Positions 1 to 9,896 of a stretch of DNA of 64,000 nucleotides are shown piece by piece; position 1 is the first letter of the stretch; each line of letters opens with the position of its first letter. The notes under the pieces are model-generated. The model made no database searches, was not told the origin of the DNA, and saw only the letters and a program-made list of their open reading frames with translations. The stretch is from Undaria pinnatifida (lineage: Eukaryota; Sar; Phaeophyceae; Laminariales; Alariaceae): NCBI GenBank assembly GCA_012845835.1, contig JABAKD010000028.1, positions 13,858,648 to 13,922,647 on the forward strand, read 5' to 3'. The position numbers and the translations under genes are program-made.

Positions 1-262
1 TAGGTCAGTTTCGTGAGTTCGAGTCCCCCCGAGTGCATACCTGATACTCGGTGTAAATTCGCGGGGACTTTTTCTTGCGCACAAATAGACTTGCGGAAAG
101 CGCGAGAGCGTGGGTTAGCAACACTCCCTGAAAAATCGACGACAAGCGGGATTGCTGAACCCTATGCGCGACAAAAATTGAAGGCAAGAACCGGGGGGGG
201 AAAGGGACGACACCTGTGACCACGGCTTGTCCAGAAGCTGGAAAGTAGAAGTGTGTGCAAAA
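1..262 (+). repeat. SINE A2, 5'-truncated by the window edge
   Basis: The first bases hold a pol III B-box-like sequence (GAGTTCGAGTCCCCCC), as in the T-arm of a tRNA. The unrelated body that follows (rich in GGGG and ending near a short A run) is repeated at 7207-7540 on the same strand and at 3738-4050 on the opposite strand. tRNA-like promoter plus fixed body is the usual plan of a tRNA-derived SINE. The A-box half lies outside the window. Confidence 0.6.
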
Positions 263-424
263 AAAAGGGTGGGGCAAACATGTCTGGAGACGGCACATCA
301 GCCCATGACGGACAGCAATTTCCCAATAATTTTTAACCTTGACTGACGGCAAACTTCTACCAGGCATGTTTGAGTGCGGAACGATCGGTGTCACACCCTT
401 GACTGACCGCTGGACGTGTTTCCC

Positions 425-680
425 TACACTGGACGTCTCCCGACATATTTGACGGTAGTACCGGATAGGAATAGGCCACTTGTGTTCGTTGTGGTCGGCA
501 TTGCATGGCCAAACCACCTTGATGTATTCGCAGTGTGTAACTCTGTCTTCTGGTTTGCGACCACAGAGCTCGTCTCTCTAGGGGTCCTGAGGCATCATCG
601 GCACGGACACAGGTACACTGGTTGTGCTGGATGTAGATGGGTATGCATATGTTAGGAAATACCGGTTTAATGTGAAGGAC
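425..680 (-). repeat. Dispersed repeat K
   Basis: This ~250 bp stretch reappears inverted at 4100-4335 and in shorter form at 6857-7000 and 2722-2900. Shared landmarks are ACATCCAGCACA, a CAGCTCTGTGGTCACA-like block and ATGCAATGCCAACC. No coding sense is seen. Class unknown; a SINE body or MITE are both possible. Confidence 0.5.
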
Positions 681-1184
681 ACACACAAGCTACAGCGCAA
701 ACGCCCCAGCAACTCGCTCAAAAAGGAGAGCGTATCAAATATTTCGATGGCGGCGCATATCGCAAATAAAAAAAAAGCAAAAAAATCGACGCAGTTTAAG
801 ACTTGCACACGAAGCGGCAGACGCTGGCGCGAGAGACCCTGAGCCGCAATAATAACACTTCTCCCCCGTCGCGCTCAACAATGGTCACATTAGGGACGTT
901 GCATGACCACATCACCTCGCTTGCTGTATTTTGCAATATGTATCTCTGCCTTACAATTAGCGACCTCAGAGCCCCACGTCGGCACGGAAAAAATCATGGT
1001 AACTGCATGGTTGCACCTATCGATTAAAATGTTCTATCTTGCGATTCATGTACAAAAACGCAAGACGAAGCTGTAACACATTGTATACCGCACCTAAAAA
1101 TGTTTTGTATACCACAGCACAGCTATTAATAACATCAAATATGTTAGAATAATAACAATAGCAGGCAGGTCATATAAACATATA
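681..1184. other. Unassigned, no gene seen
   Basis: AT-rich stretch with homopolymer A runs near 768-785. I see no recognisable gene, tRNA or repeat partner. Confidence 0.4.
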
Positions 1185-2095
1185 AACTGCTCATGCATTC
1201 CTTCTACAACCGTCAGATTTGTCCCCTTGAAGGATTTATAGTTTCCGCGCAGATATTGAGTTGTCCCGCCCGTCCCCCCCGATCCCTCTTGTTCAAGCGC
1301 CCCACCTAAAATAAAAATCTGCCAGAGTAATAAACACTACTCAGGCAGTTGATATCACCTCACTATCTTTCTAGCCATCCGTGCCGTAGTTCCAATTCAC
1401 CCCCCCCCCCCCCCACCCCCCCCCCGACGCCCCCTTCTTCCCCACCACCCGCACTATCGCCTAGACCTAGAACCACGCGTATAGCAAGCCCCTACATCTG
1501 TGCGACATGAAGCTGTTGGACCCCGCCCCCCCCCACCCCCTCGAACACTCCGTCCTCGCCTCACTGGATGTACGACTGGATGTACGACTTACAGGATATA
1601 TATATGATAAACTGATGAATTCCTTCCACAACCGTAACATTTGTCCCCTTAAATGATTTGTAGTTTCTGCACACAAATTGAGTTCCCCCCCCCCCCCCCC
1701 CCCCCGCCCCCCCCCCCTCCCCGCGCTCCCTCTTGTTCATACCCAGGCACCCACGCCCTTAAAAACTTCGCCCTCCCCTCACCCGCAATACGACTTACAG
1801 GATACGCTTGATAAACTGATGCATTTGCTTCCACAGCTGTCAGATTTTGTCCCCCTCAGAAACGTTTTTTTTTTTATAGTTTCCGCGCACAGACTGCCTA
1901 ACATAACCCTGTTGACCCTGATAGCTACACTGTATTTGCAAGGGGAGTCGCCGACCTATATCCTTGATGAGGACACACAACCCGTAATACGCGCGATCGG
2001 AGTATCACACACAGCTTGCAAAGATGAGTTTCGACAAAATCTTCGATCTCACAGCTCGAGTGTATTTTTATTTTTATGTTTATAATATAGACATG
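1185..2095 (+). repeat. Repeat B, composite copy with C tracts
   Basis: Contains the recurrent landmarks of repeat B: TCAGATTTTGTCCCC, TTTCCGCGCACAGACTG, GTTGACCCTGATAGCTACAC, GATCGGAGTATCACACACAG and, near the 3' end, CTCACAGCT followed by GTGTATTTTTATTTTT. Long C runs lie at about 1400-1426 and 1685-1725. Two overlapping 5' portions (starting near 1185 and 1600) suggest a tandem or nested pair. Other copies: 7575, 13275, 14100, 18310, 23475, 37985-40135 and 58352-59034. No protein frame is shared among copies, so this is non-coding repeat DNA of unknown class. Confidence 0.7.
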
Positions 2096-2721
2096 GTCCA
2101 AAACCGACTATTAATAGTGAAGTGACTAGTAACCTGTAGCCTTTGTCCGGAATGAAATAACCAAAGGCAAAACTTTTCAGGACCGGTGTCATACTATTCC
2201 GAGTTAAAGGCTCGTCTCGGTAAAATCGACCTCACGTAAAAACGGGAATTAGAGTACGTAGCATGGCGGTGCACGTATCATACCAAGCAGCGCCAAGCGC
2301 CAAGTGGTCGGTTACTCGATAGTCGACTAGTTGGACGAAACGTCGAAAATTTGAAGGGTAATCGAGTATCCCACTTTCACGGTGCAGTTGGTGTCTTCGT
2401 GTCAGTTTCAAAACAAGGGGGGCTTTTCGCGATAACGGGATATCAATATCACGGGACATTTCGTGAAAGCTTGTTGTGCGGTACTTGGAACGAAAAACAT
2501 ACGGTTTTCCGCATTACTTTTTGAGCAATCATGGTATGATACCGACACGACAAAACCGCGGGTTTTGACCCTCAATCCGCGGTTGTCGAATCGCACGGCA
2601 GCGTAGTACACCAATGGTTAACACGCACAAGGCGACCAATCGTTCATCGTATTCGTCGTTCACTTGTTTTTCCGCATTAAACAATTTATTTCTACCCAAC
2701 GCCACAACTAGTTGTGAAAAG
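2096..2721. other. Unassigned, no gene seen
   Basis: Balanced-composition DNA with only short chance reading frames and no landmark shared with other parts of the window. Confidence 0.35.
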
Positions 2722-2905
2722 AACACCCAGTGTCTGTCCCCTGGTTCTTCGTCCTAGAGACACACTAGGTACAAACTATGTGGTCACAGCCTGTAAACAG
2801 AGAAAGAAAAACATTCGAAACCTGTAACCAGAGAAAAAAAAACATTCGAAAAAAACAGAGAATAGAGGAAAAGCAACGGAAAGGTCAGCGTACCGGGTAC
2901 GAATA
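2722..2905 (+). repeat. Fragment of repeat K
   Basis: Shares the blocks AACACCCAGTGTC and ATGTGGTCACAGCCTGT with the copies at 6857-7000 and 4100-4335. Contains an imperfect internal duplication of CTGTAA-CAGAGAAA followed by A-rich DNA. Confidence 0.4.
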
Positions 2906-2950
2906 ACACAGCAACAACAGCCATGCAATTATAGTCCTGCCATTGCGATT

Positions 2951-3305
2951 TTAAGCCGGTCGCCCCCGTGGTTTAGTGGTTACCCTCGAATATTACTAGC
3001 GTTGGTCCTTTGAGTTCGGTTCCCACCGCCGTCGTGAGATTTTGACTTTATTTGCAAAAATGCACAAAAAGAATCAACTGCTAGAACGCCTAGCAGCGTG
3101 GGTAGGTACAATTCGACGCGAGTCGACGAGGAAAGAAAATGCCGAATTCTTCTCGCGACATAGATGAAGGCACGTACCGTAGTGGGGAGGGGCGAGGAGG
3201 GCCCGCTATGTGACCCCGGATCTGAGTTACTACTGGGAGAGAGGGCGAGAGTAGTCCGAGGATAATAGATGGAACGGGGAAGAAAAAAAGAAAATGCTCC
3301 TCGTA
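2951..3305 (+). repeat. SINE A1, near full-length copy
   Basis: Starts with a tRNA-like head: A-box-like GTGGTTTAGTGGTTACC at about 2969 and B-box-like GAGTTCGGTTCCCACC at about 3013. The body then runs through TTATTTGCAAAAATGCA, a GTCGACGAGGAAAGAAAATG block and GTGACCCCGGATCTGAGTTA to a run of A-rich sequence. The same head and body occur inverted at 15010-15372 and 41206-41553, body only at 9688-9896, and head only at 40268-40400. Head sequence GCCGGTCGCCCC is shared with SINE A2, so the two families differ in body only. Confidence 0.75.
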
Positions 3306-3384
3306 TACTTGTATATGTATGTATGATACGTACGCAGGCACGGCGGAGGCGGATAAAACTCGACTTATGAAAAACTTGCTGTTG

Positions 3385-3407
3385 AATGATTGATTGATTG
3401 ATTGATG
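3385..3407. repeat. (ATTG)n microsatellite
   Basis: Four to five perfect ATTG units at the SINE A1 3' flank, possibly its simple-repeat tail. Confidence 0.6.
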
Positions 3408-3436
3408 TTGACTGAGCTTGCCCATGTCAAGCTGGG

Positions 3437-3522
3437 CACCCTTCAGAGCCCCCGAACCCCTCCCCATACTAAATCCAAGTAATTTTGTCCCCAAGAACGG
3501 CTTCCGGTTGTAAAGGGGTTAA
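3437..3522. mobile_element. piggyBac-like MITE, degenerate left end
   Basis: Same core as the perfect copy at 8559-8648: CAGAGCCCCCGAACCCCTCC, ACTAAATCCAAGTAATTTTG and a right end TAAAGGGG-TTAA. The left inverted repeat is decayed (GCACCCTTCA instead of TTAACCCCTTTA). Non-autonomous and too short to code. Confidence 0.6.
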
Positions 3523-3737
3523 CATTCGTCGCGCCTGTGATATATGACGGCAAATCGGAATTTGCACGGGTGCTGTTTACCCGTTGGAAGACTATATGCC
3601 GGGTATTCTACAACGGTAGATCGATATTCGCCCTCCGTCATATCTCGACAATCATCGAATATCGTGGTGTTGGTGCCGCGCTTCCAATAGCAAATAATTG
3701 CACCACCGGCATTGTTATGGTATTGACAGCATGTGCC

Positions 3738-4050
3738 CTTCATTTTTTTTTGGTCTTTTAATCGTCACTTTTACTCTGCAGCTCAAGTCGCAACACGTTA
3801 TCTTCACCCTCAGCGACCTTCGGGACAAGCCGTGGCTACAGGTGTCTCCTCTTCTCCTCCCCCGGTACTTGTCTACATTTCTATCGCAGATAGGGTTCAA
3901 CACCCCCCCTTTTAAGCTTTTTATGCTCGTCTACTTTCATCGAATTTTGCTACCTCACGTTTTAGTTCTTTCTGCTGGACAAATGTTGCGCAGAGAAAAG
4001 TCCCTATGTACGACCACGAGCTGAGACTCGAACCCGCGAGTGTACGTTAG
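3738..4050 (-). repeat. SINE A2, inverted copy
   Basis: Reverse complement of the A2 body (blocks GGGTTCAAC, GACAAGCCGTGGCTACAGGT), ending in a B-box complement GACTCGAACCCGCGAG at about 4024. A T run at the low-coordinate end corresponds to the A tail. About 70-80 percent similar by eye to the copies at 1-262 and 7207-7540. Confidence 0.6.
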
Positions 4051-4099
4051 TAGGAACGATATTGACTTGCTACTACTCGTACTCCATCGGGGACGACGA

Positions 4100-4335
4100 T
4101 CATTCAACGGATCTTTCTATCCATCTACATCCAGCACAACCAGCGTCCGCGTCGATGCCTCCTATGATGGAGAGACGAGCTCTGCTACTGCTACTGCTGT
4201 GGTCACAGGCTATGAGACAGAGAAAAGAAGAAAAAAAAATACAGCAAGGTGATTTGGTCATGCAATGCCAACCGCAAGGAACACGCGGGGGAAAAAACAT
4301 GCAAGCAAGCACACCAGACTAAGTGCAACCAAAAA
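4100..4335 (+). repeat. Dispersed repeat K
   Basis: Longest forward copy of repeat K; runs from CATCCAGCACAACCAG through GAGCTCTGC, GTGGTCACAGGCTA and ATGCAATGCCAACCGCAAGG. Inverted homologue at 425-680. Confidence 0.5.
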
Positions 4336-4347
4336 AGGCGTAAAAAG

Positions 4348-4393
4348 TTAATAAGATAGAAATAAGATAAAATAAGATAGAAATAAGATATTA
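4348..4393. repeat. A-rich minisatellite, ~11 bp unit
   Basis: Four imperfect copies of AGATAGAAATA / AAATAAGAT. Simple-sequence tail next to repeat K. Confidence 0.5.
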
Positions 4394-4912
4394 GGAAAAA
4401 ACAAGAAAAGGAAAACGCACTTGGAGAATAAACAGGGGCACAGGACGGCACGAGAAAAAGAGAAAAACAAACCACAACAGACAGCCAGCAACTACTGCTG
4501 TAGCAACAAGCAGATGACGACGACGCCATCCAACCGACGTCGCGGGCAGCAGCCATATAGGGTTTCGAATAATAGTGTATCATACTTGCTAGTCTCTACG
4601 AATAGCACCAGGTTTCGTTTGTACACACAAAACACCTGGTAATAATAACACTGCTTCAAGTGTACGGCAGTAGTACACATCGCCGTTAAATGACAGCAGT
4701 AGCTTACAACAACAGCCACGTGGACATGTTGCTTCGCGCCCTACGCTCTATTATAGCTTGGGCGACTGGTCTCCATTGTCGATCCTCCGGTCGCTCGGTA
4801 CTCACGGCGTCTGGCGGATGGGCGCCGTTGTCGGTCGCGCCTACAGCTGCCGGTCGCTAGCGCGTGGTCGTCGATCTCCCTGTCGCTCTGTAATTTGTCG
4901 GTGGCCTGAAGT
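4394..4912. other. Unassigned, no gene seen
   Basis: Contains short tri-nucleotide CAG/ACG-rich patches but no repeat partner or coding signal I can support. Confidence 0.35.
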
Positions 4913-4985
4913 GCCCAGCCCTAGCCCTAGCCGTAACCGTAACCCCAAGGGTAACCCCAAGGGTAACCCCAAGGGTAGTAACCGT
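4913..4985. repeat. Hexamer and 12-mer minisatellite
   Basis: Two CCCTAG hexamers, then two CCGTAA hexamers, then three copies of the 12-mer AACCCCAAGGGT. The series drifts by hexamer steps; it then continues as CCAAGG repeats to about 5012. Confidence 0.65.
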
Positions 4986-5012
4986 AATCCAGGCCAAGGC
5001 CAAGGCTCGACC

Positions 5013-5624
5013 CAAGCGAGGCTTCGCCGCTCGTTTTGGAGAACCCGAAGAAACTGTGCGGCCCATAGCAAGAAATCGTGCCAGGTACGGTTTTGGGTAC
5101 TTGACCTAGTAAGCTCCGTGCGTCCAGAACACACTTGAAGGCTCCTGAGTGGCCTTGGACCGCTTTCATCTGTCAAGCGCCGTCGAAAGGCCAATCGACC
5201 TCGTTGCTCTTAAACAGGAGCAACTTCAAATAGACGCTACCTGCTACACCAGCACGTAATGCGAACTATTGCAGCCTTGACTACTAAACGAACAAGAGGT
5301 TTCCCGACACACAACATGTTGCTAGACCTACAAGAAATGCACTTTTTCGGAGAACCGCGCATGACATGATCACATCATACCCAGAAACTTGCGCTTTAGA
5401 ACGAACGGTTCGCGAACCAACAGCGGCAACACGCATCCTTGAGCGCCTAAACGCAGCGTGGCGCTTTGCCCGCATTGGTGCAGCCAAAAAAATAATACTC
5501 ATTCCTACCGAGGGCGCCCGTTTTTTTTTTTTTTCCGGCACCTCACGTCATTTTTTTCAACTTCGAGCCTCCCGACAGGGGGGGGTGGGGCGTACCTGAC
5601 TCTGTCCCCTCCCTGGAACGCCGT
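5013..5624. other. Unassigned, no gene seen
   Basis: Homopolymer T run near 5521-5534 and G run near 5578-5585. Reading frames here are short, unlike known families to my eye, and differ in all frames. Confidence 0.35.
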
Positions 5625-5840
5625 ACTAAATCCTATATAAACCGAACGCATATACTAAATTCTATGTAAACATAAAACCGAGCACAGGGGACGGTAGATA
5701 GCTGTCCCCCCCTCCCTGCTATTAAATATTAACAGATGCAACGACTTCCATATTGCTAAAACGCCATACACATTAAATCCTATATGAAACCGAACACGGG
5801 GGACAGCAGAGAGCTATCCCCCCCACCCTGCTAGATACAA
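5625..5840. repeat. Two-unit direct repeat
   Basis: AAATCCTATATAAACCGAACGC...GACGGTAGATAGCTGTCCCCCC at 5630-5715 is followed by a diverged second unit at about 5772-5835 with AAATCCTATATGAAACCGAA and GACAGCAGAGAGCTATCCCC. Confidence 0.5.
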
Positions 5841-6504
5841 GGCCTTTCATATAGCGACTTACAAGCCACGGCTGCGTAGTGACAGCGACATCAGCCGTAG
5901 TGAGGGGTACAGAGTAGCTATGAGCTCGCTCCTGTAACAGGTGGAGCAGGAGGGAGGCCCCGAAGGGCCGTGGGATCGGCAGGTTTCATCTCGCGGTGCG
6001 CGGACAAAAACTGTTTCCTGTAGCTGTGGTACAGCCTTGACACCATATATACCACCAGGTATCTACGGTACCTGGTATCCGTAATCAAACTCGTACCTGT
6101 GGTACCTGTGAAGTACCATGAGGTACCACGAGGGTACCACCACAGCAAATTTTTTGCCTTGCCTTGCGGCCGACTTGCAGCACAATCCTTGCTCGCACAG
6201 GCGAATCTTGGCACTACAGCAGCAGTAACGCTGCCCGCACCTACAGCAGTCGAACACTGCGAGCCGTTCGTTGCTTTGTGTGTGTTAACGTTGCCGTTGG
6301 GGGGACTTGTGTGCCCTGTTTTGACGAGGCACCTATTATTCATGGTTAGAGCCCCTCCCTGTCAACTGCGGTGGTACTGCTGTACAGCACCGGTACACTA
6401 AATCGGGTTGTAACGAAGACCACTGATAGGGACAGCTTACGCTATAATACCTACAATGGGACCCGAAGGGTGCGCCAGCTAGCGTGGGGCTGCGAAAGCA
6501 ACTG
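5841..6504. other. Unassigned; GGTACC / ACCTGGTA-rich patch
   Basis: No gene recognised. Positions 6040-6145 hold many overlapping copies of TACCTGG, GGTACC and CCAGGTA, able to fold locally. Confidence 0.35.
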
Positions 6505-6509
6505 AGTTA

Positions 6510-6610
6510 AATCGACACACGACGCGTATGAAAATACGTGGAAGTGTGGTGAGCTACGTAAAGCTTTATTTTTCCCCATCCGCCGGAGGATTAAAAAAAG
6601 AAAAAAAAAA
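6510..6610 (+). repeat. Short dispersed repeat L
   Basis: ACACGACGCGTATGAAAATA, GTGGAAGTGTGGTGA and TTTTTCCCCATCCGCCGGAG, then an A run. The same order is found at 8197-8275, and the last block alone within repeat B at 14098-14120. Confidence 0.55.
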
Positions 6611-6856
6611 ACAAAATCGGTAGCATTTGCCTAATTGCCTAATTCTGAGGACCAACTCCATATAAAAGGCGCCTGATGTCATAAACATGACGTCTGCTAC
6701 CTGCATTTTTTTTTTTGTACATGTTATCCTGTACAGCAGTGTGTCGTCACTGCTGTCGAGGAAATATAATACCAGGTACCAGGTACATATTAAATGTATT
6801 ACTATACCTGGTATGTATTCTACATGTATACTTGTATATGTGTGTGTGTTCTTCAC

Positions 6857-7000
6857 ATTAAACCGTTCTTCTACTCGTCGACATCCAGCACACCCAGTGT
6901 CCGTACTGATTCTTCACCCTAGAAAGATCAGCTCTGTGGTCACAAGCTACGACACAGAGATAATGCATCGTAATGCATTCGACAACGCAATGTCATGTAT
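6857..7000 (+). repeat. Fragment of repeat K
   Basis: Blocks CATCCAGCACACCCAGTGTC and AGCTCTGTGGTCACAAGCTA match the copies at 425-680 (inverted) and 4100-4335. Confidence 0.5.
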
Positions 7001-7206
7001 ATACGAGCGAGGGATGCGAGATGTAATATTGCGTTCTTTGCCTTGATGTGAGGAGGGTAAGCTTCTTCGGAACGGTAACGATTGCCGCACTAATCATATA
7101 CAAAGAGAGAAAAGTGTGTATTTTTTTTCATTTTTCGGCCCCTCGGGGGCGGGGGGGGGGGTAGTAAGGTGTATGCTATCCCAGTCCGCGGGCGCCCTCG
7201 CCCCTA

Positions 7207-7540
7207 GCGGTGTATATAAGCCGGTCGCCCCGGTGGCGTATCAGGTTATCCTCGAGCCTGGTATAGGTCAGTTTCGTGATCGCGAGTCCCCCCGAGTACA
7301 TACTCGTATACATTCGTAGGGACCTTTTCTTGTGCACAAGTTGACTTGCAGAAAGCGCGAGAGCGTGAGTTAGCAACACTCGATTAAAACCGACCAGCGG
7401 TGGGATTACTGAACCCTACTGGTATGCGCGATAAAAATTGAAGGCAAGAAGCGGGGGGGAAAGGGACGACACCTGTGATCACGGCTTGTCCAGACGCTGG
7501 AAAGTAGAAAGGTGGGAACAAAAAAAAAGAAGCCATGCAC
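7207..7540 (+). repeat. SINE A2, most complete copy
   Basis: Head GCCGGTCGCCCCGGTGGCGT carries an A-box-like element, followed by a B-box-like CGCGAGTCCCCCCGAG near 7280. The body matches 1-262 (GAAAGCGCGAGAGCGTG, TTGAAGGCAAGA, GGGACGACACCTGTGA) and ends with an A run at about 7521-7529. This copy defines the 5' end of the A2 family. Confidence 0.7.
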
Positions 7541-7574
7541 CCCTGTTTCATATACTCCGTGCGCAGGACGAGGC

Positions 7575-7770
7575 TGAACGTCTTACGAGTCCTGTTGACC
7601 CTGGCATTAGCATGGGAATCACCGACTTGTATCCTTCACGAGGGTATACACACCCCGTAACACTTGCGATCGAAGTATCACACGCAGCTTGCAAAGCTGA
7701 GTTTTGATAAAAAAAAACGTTTTGGTTTATCTCACAGCTGAAGAGTATTTTTTCATTTATATAAATATAT
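7575..7770 (+). repeat. Repeat B, 3' part only
   Basis: Blocks CCTGTTGACCCTGGCATTAG, CGATCGAAGTATCACACGCA and GCTTGCAAAGCTGAGTTTTG match repeat B, followed by T-rich sequence. It directly abuts the SINE A2 at 7207-7540. Confidence 0.6.
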
Positions 7771-8195
7771 ATATTATGAAGAGTAGTAGTATACCCATAT
7801 CGATACACGATACACCTGGTACTAGGTCCCAACCCGACCAGAAGGCGAAGCCCTGACCTGTTACTAGTCAGAAAATCATAGGGGATGGGGATCAGGGTGC
7901 GCACAACACATTTGATTGATTTTATAAAGTGGTGCATGGCTCATGTGAATCGCTAGGTAAGGGTGTAAATATATTTTTAGGCGTAAAGCGCAACCTGGTC
8001 AATGACAACCTTGCACGTCGGCTCAGACCCAAGCCGACCGCAGCCATAACCGCGAACATAACCGCAACCATTATGTACGAACTCTACCACCTCAACCCTG
8101 ACGCCAACCATCCAACCATTGGTGGGGAAGCTCGAGGTCGGCAGGGGTGGTCGCGGGCTCCACCGCGTGTTTCGCTGGCATACATACATGAACAT
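7771..8195. other. Unassigned, no gene seen
   Basis: Includes an AACCGCAACC-like degenerate hexamer patch at 8025-8070; no coding or repeat assignment. Confidence 0.3.
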
Positions 8196-8196
8196 C

Positions 8197-8275
8197 AACA
8201 CACGACGCGTATGAGAATACGTGGAAGTGTGGTGATATTTTTCCCCGTCCGACGGAGGATGAAAAAAAATATATC
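8197..8275 (+). repeat. Short dispersed repeat L
   Basis: Second copy of the block at 6510-6610: ACACGACGCGTATGAGAATA, GTGGAAGTGTGGTGA and TTTTTCCCCGTCCGACGGAG, then an A run. Confidence 0.55.
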
Positions 8276-8558
8276 AAAATAGATCCATAGCCGGCCGAAA
8301 GGCTAGCCTCGACGATCAGATCGTTGCGTTGCACAAATGCGGGTGAAGCGCCGGGATGCACATGGGGACTCCCCACGCAGGACCACTTAGTACAATGGTA
8401 ACAGCAGTGGAGCTGAAGACTACAGCAGCAGTCTACAAACGGCAGGTACAGCAACGAGGAATTATGGTACTGCTTGTTGATGGACTATGAGGCGGTACGA
8501 ACATACTCAGAGCAATTAGACTATGTCATGCTATCGGTGTGACGACTGACGAGTGACC

Positions 8559-8648
8559 TTAACCCCTTTAGAGCCCCCGAACCCCTCCCTATACTAAATC
8601 CAAGTAATTTTGTCCCCAAATACGGGTTTCCAGTTGTAAAGGGGTTAA
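8559..8648. mobile_element. piggyBac-like MITE with TTAA flanks
   Basis: An 82 bp element bounded by TTAA at 8559-8562 and 8645-8648. The terminal inverted repeats read CCCCTTTA and TAAAGGGG. TTAA target duplication with CCC...GGG ends is the hallmark of piggyBac-superfamily insertions. Non-coding, so it would depend on a transposase supplied elsewhere. A second, decayed copy lies at 3437-3522. Confidence 0.75.
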
Positions 8649-9687
8649 CTGCAATATGATTCGGAGAAGCATCCGTAAGTTGGTCACTACAACAGCAGCA
8701 CCACACACCACATCCCATTACACCCTCTGGTATTTCAGTTGAAGTGGTGGCGACCTTCTTTCAACATTCGGCCGATGAGGGAGTGAGCATCATAGGCCAA
8801 AACGCATGACGGGAAAGAAGGGCAGAGCACGGCACGCGACACCTCTCTCTCTGCCTCGTGTCGACACGAGCAGCGGCAGCGCGAGCGCTAGGCGAAGCGA
8901 AACATACGGAAAGTAGTACCTGGTACGATTTTTCCCCCATCTCATGGCAGCGCGAGTACAGCAGTAGACGAGTGCTCGTTACGAGTATTTCACTTCATGC
9001 GAAGTGTTTTGTGATACAGTATACGACGTTAGTTTTGGCACTCACAGCATTAGCAGCAATGTCGCCGATGATGAGGTTGCCCCCCTTCGGCGGCCTCTCG
9101 AACTGCGTGCGGCGAGTGGCAGCAACGGCAGCAACGGCGAGGTGGGTGGGGAGGCGAATTAACAAATCTAAGAATAGTAGGAACCAGGTAATACTGAAAA
9201 AAAACATGTACCGAACCTCTATTCACAGACTAGTCTAAGTCCCACGCATAGCGACCAAACAAACGACCGATCGCGGCACCATCAAGCGTCTAATACAGTA
9301 ACGTGCGTGCAGTACTATTAATACAGCAGTATTGATACTGATGTACTATTATTAACAATACTACCGAGTACTGGAATACTAATACCATGCGGCTCGCGTG
9401 TGGCAGTCATGTACCAGGTACATTGTAATTTGGACACACCCCCCCGCCGGCGGGCCGAGGTGCTTCATCTGGCCAATGCTGCGATCGTGATATCATGCTG
9501 ATGAAGATATGCGGTAGTGGTCCCTCTATAGCGCCGGTGGAGTAGTGCCGGTTGCTCGCTATAGTGCCTGTGAAAGCGTTTGGTACTTATTAATCGTACA
9601 GATGGGGACAACCAGCGGTGACCGTACAAGGAGTACGTATAGCACCGGTTGAAGGCTACATACAAGTATTAATAGTATATTTTTTAC
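8649..9687. other. Unassigned, no gene seen
   Basis: No repeat partner. A 126-codon plus-strand frame starts at 8858 but has no recognisable domain and ordinary composition, so I do not call it. Several TACAGCAGTA-type words occur. Confidence 0.35.
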
Positions 9688-9896
9688 TCGCCACTTTTAC
9701 CAATATAATCTTCGCACTTCCCTTTCTCTTCCTCCCTCCCTATTTAATAGACGTAATTCAGATCCAGCGTCACGAAGCAGGCTCTTCTCCCCCCTCCCCG
9801 CTACGTTGTGTGCCTCCATTTCTACCGCGAAAATACTTGAGCCCTTTCTACCCTCGTCGACTCGCATCGAAATGGCGCTCTCGCAGTCGATAACAG
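9688..9896 (-). repeat. SINE A1 body, 5'-truncated
   Basis: Reverse-complement match to the A1 body: GTAATTCAGATCCAGCGTCA, TTTCTACCGCGAAAATACTT and CCCTCGTCGACTCGCATCGA. The tRNA-like head expected beyond 9896 is missing, as with 5'-truncated SINE insertions. Confidence 0.6.

Noticed and set aside
4913-4985. Interstitial telomere repeat
   Set aside because: Only two CCCTAG and two CCGTAA units; drift to a 12-mer suggests a local minisatellite.
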